The position numbers were made by a program, and so were the translations under genes. Below, one piece after another: positions 59,600-64,000 of a DNA stretch of 64,000 bases. The stretch comes from Styela clava (Eukaryota > Chordata > Ascidiacea > Stolidobranchia > Styelidae), in assembly GCF_964204865.1 (NCBI RefSeq), contig NC_135261.1, forward strand, positions 5,518,001-5,582,000, in the 5' to 3' direction. The first letter of the stretch is position 1; each line of letters opens with the position of its first letter. Below the pieces are notes generated by a model. The model was not told the DNA's origin. It ran no database searches and worked only from the letters and a program-made list of their open reading frames with translations.

Positions 59600-61900
59600 A
59601 CTTTAACCCAGACTGCAGATGCGCCGTCATCAATATCAATTTAATACTTCATACCTAACTGGATAAATGTTCATTCAACCGCATTTCCTCCAGCAGATCC
59701 CGATGCCAACAATTCCAGAATTTGTGATCCAATTCCACCCCAGATCAATAATTTTAGGCCTAATATTAGTCTAACTGCATTAGTAAACATAAACTGTAAA
59801 AACATATAAATTGCCTGCAAAGAAACGAGAAAAGCTGTAAATGAAGCCAAATCATTTATTAATTTCCGTTAGAATAAATGAATTTGTCAAACAGCCGAAA
59901 CGACGAATAATTGAAAGACTATTCAAAATTGGAAGACTATTCAAAATGTAAATCTGAATGCACAATGCAATAAATATACGTTTCTCAGCGCAAGAGCCCA
60001 GTAGTATAAAACCTCCATATGTAATCGGATTCATGTTAAGAGTAATATAAGAAGCCAATACAATGACACTGACGGAATCTTTAACACTTGGTTTGACCAA
60101 GATCGTATACTATATTGCCATACGGTTGTGCACTTATAAATAAATTAACAGTTACCTTATTAATCCTTGATCGCCTCTCTTCAACTAAACTTCTGTGAGT
60201 CTTCGAGTCAGGAATTTGGCAACAATAATCGCTTTAATACTATGTTATGGCCTAACTGTATTATTATTTAGTTTATCTTTAGCTATTAGTCCATGTATCT
60301 TTCGTTTTCATTCCACCTCGACAGTCCCACTTGGTAGACAATTGAATTGTAACAAATTTTCAATTGTTACTTTTCAAAAATTATCGAATATGCAGAATTA
60401 ATTTTTGATTGTATACTTTAACCTTCAAGGGAACACAGGTATTTTTCCACCTGCATAAAATAATGATTTCATATTCTTAAAACAATGAGATCATCGATAT
60501 TCCCACGAAATCTATGCTATTCCAATTTATTTTGCTATATATTTACACTACATTTGACCTTAATTACTGCGCCGATGCTATAAACCGGAAATATTAATAT
60601 TGCTCAACCAAAATTTCTCCTATCAAAAACGAAACAAACTAGTTTCTGATTGGTTAAAAATAAACCTTTCCGAAAAAGTAATGAATAAAGATAGAAAATT
60701 TATCCACGAAACGGCAAAATTCCAAAAGCCTTCAAATAACCCAACTTAACCCAAAATAGCACAGACAGAAAAGAGAAAAAAAGTGGGAAAGGTAGGAAAT
60801 ATAGGGGGCAACCCCCGCAACTATCCCATTCAAGGATTCCCAATAGAACACATATACCTTCTGATTAATATATATATATATGCTTTATATCGGAATACAG
60901 ATTATAGAAGTCTAATATATAACTAAAGTCGTAAGTAGTCGACGGGACTATCGGATAAGTATGCAGATAGAAGACCATTCATAGCAGCAACACAACTTTC
61001 TACGTTACAGAATCAACAATTGTAGATTAAACATAGGTTTAACTGCATTCATATAACGAAAAGATATGGAAGAAGAGAACGCTACTTGTGCCCACGTAAA
61101 TTCTTGACATGACAAAAAAGATTTGGATATAAACTACAAAAAAACCGTTGAAATAATTTGAAAAATATTGAGCAAATAATATTACCTGTACTATATCCAT
61201 CCCAACACAACCGCATCTCTGTTGAGTTTTTAATTCATCAATGATGTAGATCTTATTTATGAAATGGTCCAAGCATCATTGCACAGCCATATCTTACCAG
61301 GGGTCTTTGATTCAACACAAGTATACTCTCAATTCAAACTAGTGTTATATTATGGCCTAACTGCAATCCATAATTCATTGAATATATGTTTAACCGTAGT
61401 TTTTGTTCCGCTCAAGCAGTTTCCGATGTCAACATTCGCATCTTGTTTACGTTCAGTCAGTTTGCATAAACAAGATCTGAAATATGTAACATGGCTAAGA
61501 TGCACTATATTGGTTGAATAAAAGCTAACACAAGCTAAGAGCAGAAATAGGGCAATTCGTATATATGGAATATATCCAAAGCGTAAATATGAATACGGTT
61601 TTAGGTTTCTTACTTGTTCTAACTTGAACATTTCATTGTTCTCGTTCGCCTCCATTTGTTTACGCCGTCGTCTTTGATTCAATATCTACACACTAGGAAT
61701 CATTTAGTATTACGCTATGGGCTAACTAACTGAAAGAATGAAATTATCTCTAATAATCATTGCCGATTTAGATTATCTCACCAATTTCAGATCTCAATTC
61801 CACTTTGTAGACATTTGAATCAATAATTGTAGGCCAAAGCTTAGTTTAACTACATTAGTACAACTATGAAAAATGGCTGAAGATACGCGTTGGATTATGA
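59600..61900 (-). repeat. Diverged tandem duplication array with exon-like pieces
   Basis: Three sets of related segments recur. One has TATGGCCTAACTG (about 60245, 61352, 61710). One has TAACTGCATTAGT (about 59775, 61040, 61855). One has the hydrophobic TNAVRLILGLKLLI-like exon. Exon-like pieces between them include MEANENNEMFKLEQ|GTAAGA (61650-61609), a piece with LKTQQRCGCVGMDIVQ|GTAATA (about 61240-61186), and an open stretch SVIVLASYITLNMNP with TYGGFILLGSCAEKRIFIAL (about 60075-59970). The last two loosely recall tetraspanin features, but too weakly for a call. Confidence 0.4.
59671..59814 (-). CDS. Candidate terminal exon with hydrophobic helix
   Basis: After a strong acceptor (CGTTTCTTTGCAG) the phase-0 frame gives 47 aa and a stop: AIYMFLQFMFTNAVRLILGL, then KLLIWGGIGSQILELLA and SAGGNAVE-stop. 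It has one membrane-like segment. An AATAAA (59503-59508 complement) lies about 165 nt downstream. Diverged homologues of the TNAVRLILGLKLLI segment occur at about 61000-61055 (NAVKPMFNLQLLI) and 61800-61880 (TNVVKLSFGLQLLI), both soon stopped, so this is one member of a tandem family. Family not recognised. Confidence 0.35.
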   Translation of the reverse strand, partial: AIYMFLQFMFTNAVRLILGLKLLIWGGIGSQILELLASGSAGGNAVE

Positions 61901-62484
61901 AAAAAATACCGACACAAGTATGCACATAAACCATTAAACCGAAAAAATTCGCAAACATGAAATCAGTGCTCACCTGACGGCGTCAACTTTGAAAAGACCG
62001 CCTGAGCGCAAACAAATTTTGACGTGGCAAGAAAAAAGTTTGATTATAATAAAGAAACAAAGAGGGTGGAGGAGACCGCAAAATGAAGATGCTTTTTCAT
62101 TCGTTATTAGGAATCACATGTCTAGGTGACGTAAGAAAATAGCAAAACAACAAAAAAATGATGGAACATGCTGTTTGTCGCATTAACCTTTTACCACTAC
62201 AGCCATATAACAATCTAAATACATCTTATTCTAGAGTCTAGCTAGACAATATTTAATATGCTACATTATTGAGAAAAATAATAATAAGCAGAAAGATATT
62301 CTACCGACGTCATGATGAGGACAGCAGGAAAAATCACGCTGACCAAACATACAGCGATAATAACAAAATCAGACGATTTTTCTTCATAGGATGCTTATTC
62401 AATACTTGTCGCATCGAACAAGACCCTATGCAAGCATCCACAGATACCCCACGATATGCTATGAGTTACTCTCAAAACGTTTAA

Positions 62485-62702
62485 AACGTGCTGCTACTAT
62501 TCTGACATGCCGAAATCAAATATTTAAAGTTTCTTCGCAGCGACCGTATTTCGTCACCCCTAACCTGACACCACGCAACGACCGTATTTCGTCACCCCAA
62601 ATCTGACATGCACCGACCGTGTTTCGCCACCCCTAACTTGACTCGACGACCCTATTTCGTCACTCCCATTTTGACACACAACGACCGCATTTCGTTACCC
62701 CT
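62485..62702 (-). repeat. Inverted copy A of the CGACCGTATTTCGTCACC repeat block
   Basis: About five units of CGACCGTATTTCGTCACCCC with variable spacers, preceded by AACGTGCTGCTACTATTCTG. Unit order is the mirror of 44885-45135. It is directly repeated by copy B about 385 bp further on. Confidence 0.8.
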
Positions 62703-62871
62703 ATACTTGCTTTAAATGTATTAGACGTCCAATATCGCTGTATTAAAAAATAAAAAGATAATTGTGCTAAATTAAGTTTAAATACTGAACTACCCTTGAC
62801 TATGATACATTTATATTTTTCATAAAATTACCGGAATATACGCTATGTTTGGTATTATATATGTCCGGTTC

Positions 62872-63064
62872 AAAACGTGCTGCTACTATTCTGACATGCC
62901 GAAATCAAATCTTTGGTTTTTTCGCAGCGACCGTATTTCGTCACCTCCAATCTGACACGCATCAACCGTATACCGTCACCCCCAATTTGATACGCAACGA
63001 CCGCATTTCGTCATCCCTATTTTGACACCCTCAATATGACTTTTGTGCTACCACCCCTGTAGCT
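62872..63064 (-). repeat. Inverted copy B of the CGACCGTATTTCGTCACC repeat block
   Basis: Begins with the same AACGTGCTGCTACTATTCTG lead as copy A, has about four units, and ends AATATGACTTTTGTGCTACC, the inverse of the outer end of the 44.9-kb block. It has the full terminal part that copy A lacks. Confidence 0.8.
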
Positions 63065-63087
63065 TATTTCCAGCAGCCTGGTTGTAC

Positions 63088-63250
63088 AGCGGGCGCTCCA
63101 GAAGTGTGTGTACCAATATGAAGGTAACTAATTTGTCTACTTTACATCAAGTTGTGTAAACATGTGGGTTATTCACTTGGCTAACACAGACAGACCCCGA
63201 ACTCATAATAGAATTAAAAAGGGAAATCGGTATAAAATTATGGCTTAACC
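63088..63250 (-). repeat. GTACCAGGTTAGGG-family element, truncated
   Basis: GCGCTCCAGAAGTGTGTGTA at the left, TTTACATCAAGTTGTGTAAA inside, and a decayed right end. It abuts the right inverted repeat block. Confidence 0.5.
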
Positions 63251-64000
63251 TTTATTATTGCATTGGATTTATTGTTGCAGTAACCAACCTTGTGAATGTT
63301 TGCCTTTCACATTCAATAGATAAGGTTTTGTATGAAAGGTTTGCTAGCTTCAGGTGCACAATGCTTATAATATGTCCCATGTGTGAAAGTGCTCTGTAAA
63401 ATTGATATTTATCATGGCCAAGTATGAATGTGTATATTATTTTTATTGAGTTATTAATGATTAAAATGAAGCATTTTGTCAGTCTGACATAGCCCAAGAT
63501 TATTTACTTTTGATATTCCGAACTTTTGCATGAAACATACCGTAAGTTTATTTCGACTCCATAATCAGCATAATAGACGATAAAATAATTGATACAAAGT
63601 AAATAAAACTGATTAGAGATAAAAATCTCCTCATAGTGTAGTATGGGTAAGAATAAGAAGGTCTAAAACATACAGATTTCGGACTATGTTACGTTTACAT
63701 ATGTGACTACTGTGCAACAATTGAATTAATAAAGATAATTTTATCACAGTACTGAATAACAATTCCCACTAAATGGACAAGATTCGTTCTGATCCGTTAC
63801 CAAGTCTCCAAACCATTAATAAACTAGTCCTAGCTGTTCTAAACGTTGCGCACAAAGCTCATTTTGTGTCTCCAATCAAGTCTCCACAATTATATATTTT
63901 TGCTTCCATTCTAGCCATAATCAAATTATTTCCAAACCATAAACACTACTATGATATACCCACTGTAATACTCTGTACAAAAACAAATAATTGATTGATT

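Noticed and set aside
59852-60100. Tetraspanin gene (GGFILLGSCAEKRIFIAL resembles a TM2-TM3 junction; RCGCVG at about 61200 resembles the CCG motif)
   Set aside because: The pieces are in the wrong order for one gene, splice phases do not join, and the full CCG motif is absent. Kept only as exon-like pieces of a tandem array.

Overview
The window is a eukaryotic nuclear segment, AT-rich and dominated by transposon remnants. Its genes have GT-AG introns. Three genes are certain: a core-1 beta-1,3-galactosyltransferase (C1GALT1 family, minus strand, seven exons, about 15.3 to 7.5 kb), a cyclin Q homologue (CCNQ, plus strand, one coding exon, 37.7-38.4 kb) and a LIMP-2/CD36-family receptor (SCARB2-like, plus strand, two coding exons, 40.1-42.2 kb). 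Gene content and short UTRs point to an invertebrate animal. Splice acceptors lie just upstream of all three start codons, which would fit a trans-splicing lineage such as a tunicate. The species assignment is inference only.

Layout. 1-7.4 kb: intergenic, several MITEs. 7.5-15.4 kb: C1GALT1, with hAT-type MITEs in most of its large introns. 15.4-30.8 kb: gene-poor, with many hAT, mariner-like and foldback MITEs and a 166-bp tandem duplication. 30.81-35.54 kb: a complete PIF/Harbinger transposon with 3-bp target duplication, terminal inverted repeats, an intact DDE transposase and a convergent intact three-exon Myb/SANT-like partner gene. 35.5-37.6 kb: simple repeats and the tail of a non-LTR retrotransposon. 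37.6-42.2 kb: CCNQ and the SCARB2-like gene, same strand. 42.2-44.9 kb: 3' flank and MITEs.

The last 18 kb (44.9-63.1 kb) is the least explained part. It is bounded by inverted copies of one block of ~33-bp repeats carrying CGACCGTATTTCGTCACCCC, with the units in the same order in both copies. Between them lie exon-like pieces but no long ORF: a two-exon ORF with matching splice phase, an internal TGA and a degenerate C2H2-like end; a second zinc-finger-like terminal exon; two paralogous pieces resembling part of a homeodomain; five tandem exon-like cassettes with conserved splice sites; two head-to-head tRNA-derived SINE-like copies; and a minus-strand tandem family with a hydrophobic terminal exon. 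It could be a large decayed mobile element or a fast-evolving duplicated gene cluster; the sequence alone does not decide.

The three certain genes share no pathway. C1GALT1 acts in Golgi O-glycosylation, SCARB2-like in lysosomal or scavenger function, and CCNQ as a CDK10 partner.
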